Below are positions 63,573 through 64,000 of a stretch of 64,000 bases of DNA, piece by piece. The notes under the pieces are model-generated. The model saw only the letters and a list, made by a program, of their open reading frames with translations, searched no databases and had not been told where the DNA came from. This stretch comes from DASWTL01 sp035575925 (GTDB lineage Bacteria; Bacteroidota; Bacteroidia; Sphingobacteriales; Sphingobacteriaceae): NCBI GenBank assembly GCA_035575925.1, contig DATLXK010000063.1, positions 54,225 to 118,224 of the forward strand, read 5' to 3'. The first letter of the stretch is position 1. The number at the start of each line of letters is the position of its first letter. The translations under genes and the position numbers were made by a program.

Positions 63573-64000
63573 CTAATACCAGTCATCTGGTCCCGTAAAT
63601 TCCATATAGCTATCATCACACCTACTACAGGCAACAACCATTTTCCTCCAATCTTTAATTACCTCACAATAGGCATCTTCATCTAATATGAACGAACATT
63701 GCGTCTGCCAACATTATCATTAGGATCATAAGGATTAATTTGACAGAATTCTCCTATTACTATATCGCTTAATGGAAGTAATGACTCAAAAGGAACCCTT
63801 AAACCTCTCCTCTTGCCTTTGCTGAAAGCATCATATCCCCAAGCTATCAGATACTTCTCATTATAACACTCCCCAATATCGAGACCAAAAGTTCGGTTTG
63901 TTAAGTTAATAATTTGTGATGATTTTCTTTCATTATGCTGCGATTTTGGATAGAGATTCCGCGTATCTGTTATTGGGCGATTGCTTGGTTGTATGATGTG
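63573..64000 (-). pseudogene. Gene of unknown function, frameshifted and cut by the window edge
   Basis: From the right edge one minus-strand frame is open for 105 codons (NRTFGLDIGECYNEKYLIAW; FESLLPLSDIVIGEFCQINP) and stops at 63683. A second frame takes over just before that stop with WQTQCSFILDEDAYCEVIKD and CSRCDDSYMEFTGPDDWY, ending at TAG 63573. The two read as one protein broken by a frameshift near 63700-63715. The Trp/Asp-rich, cysteine-containing tail resembles small immunity or toxin-linked proteins, but no family was recognised. Confidence 0.5.

Overview
The window looks like a chromosomal segment of a Bacteroidota bacterium, most likely a Sphingobacteriaceae member of the Pedobacter type. 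The evidence is three SusC/SusD pairs, a hybrid two-component sensor of the HTCS type, DUF2723 and DUF2911 proteins, low GC content, and at least one promoter with the Bacteroidota TTTG / TAnnTTTG pattern. The genus is inferred from general gene content and was not tested.

Left part (1-18.2 kb) is mostly conserved housekeeping DNA. On the minus strand it holds a cut-off ArsC/YffB-like gene, a 2113-residue alpha-2-macroglobulin-like protein without the thioester cysteine, and peptidyl-tRNA hydrolase. A regulated ABC exporter module (GntR-type regulator, permease, ATPase, head-GIN-like protein) follows, then ribosomal protein L25, PRPP synthetase and tRNA-Gln. The ABC module sits between rplY and pth and has its own promoter and probable operator. 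A DUF2723 membrane protein, accA, a short GAF/HisKA protein, a DUF2911 lipoprotein and a 51-residue membrane peptide complete this part.

Middle part (18.3-60.5 kb) is a large carbohydrate-utilisation region. It opens with the HTCS sensor. Then come two beta-helix proteins around mannonate dehydratase (uxuA), two tandem SusC/SusD pairs, two Gfo/Idh/MocA oxidoreductases with a ThuA-like protein, and a divergent LacI-type regulator. These are followed by a GH2-like protein, a frameshifted DUF4838 / alpha-glucuronidase-like gene and a large clan-A-like glycosidase with carbohydrate-binding modules. On the plus strand there is a third SusC/SusD pair, three acetylesterase-like hydrolases, an SDR dehydrogenase that would pair with UxuA, and a NAGPA-type lipoprotein. 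Together they suggest import and degradation of an acetylated, uronic-acid-containing glycan whose uronate is routed through D-mannonate to 2-keto-3-deoxygluconate. The exact glycan cannot be read from the sequence.

Right part (60.5-64 kb) is accessory DNA. It contains two diverged copies of an unexplained non-coding element, the second joined to a possible small RNA with a strong terminator. It also has a small ribbon-helix-helix-like gene bracketed by GTATATAC palindromes, two near-identical 150-bp copies of the 3' end of a REP-associated tyrosine transposase with its palindrome, and a Fic protein gene flanked by GTATC-type repeats. A tRNA-Asn and a frameshifted, edge-truncated gene of unknown function close the window.
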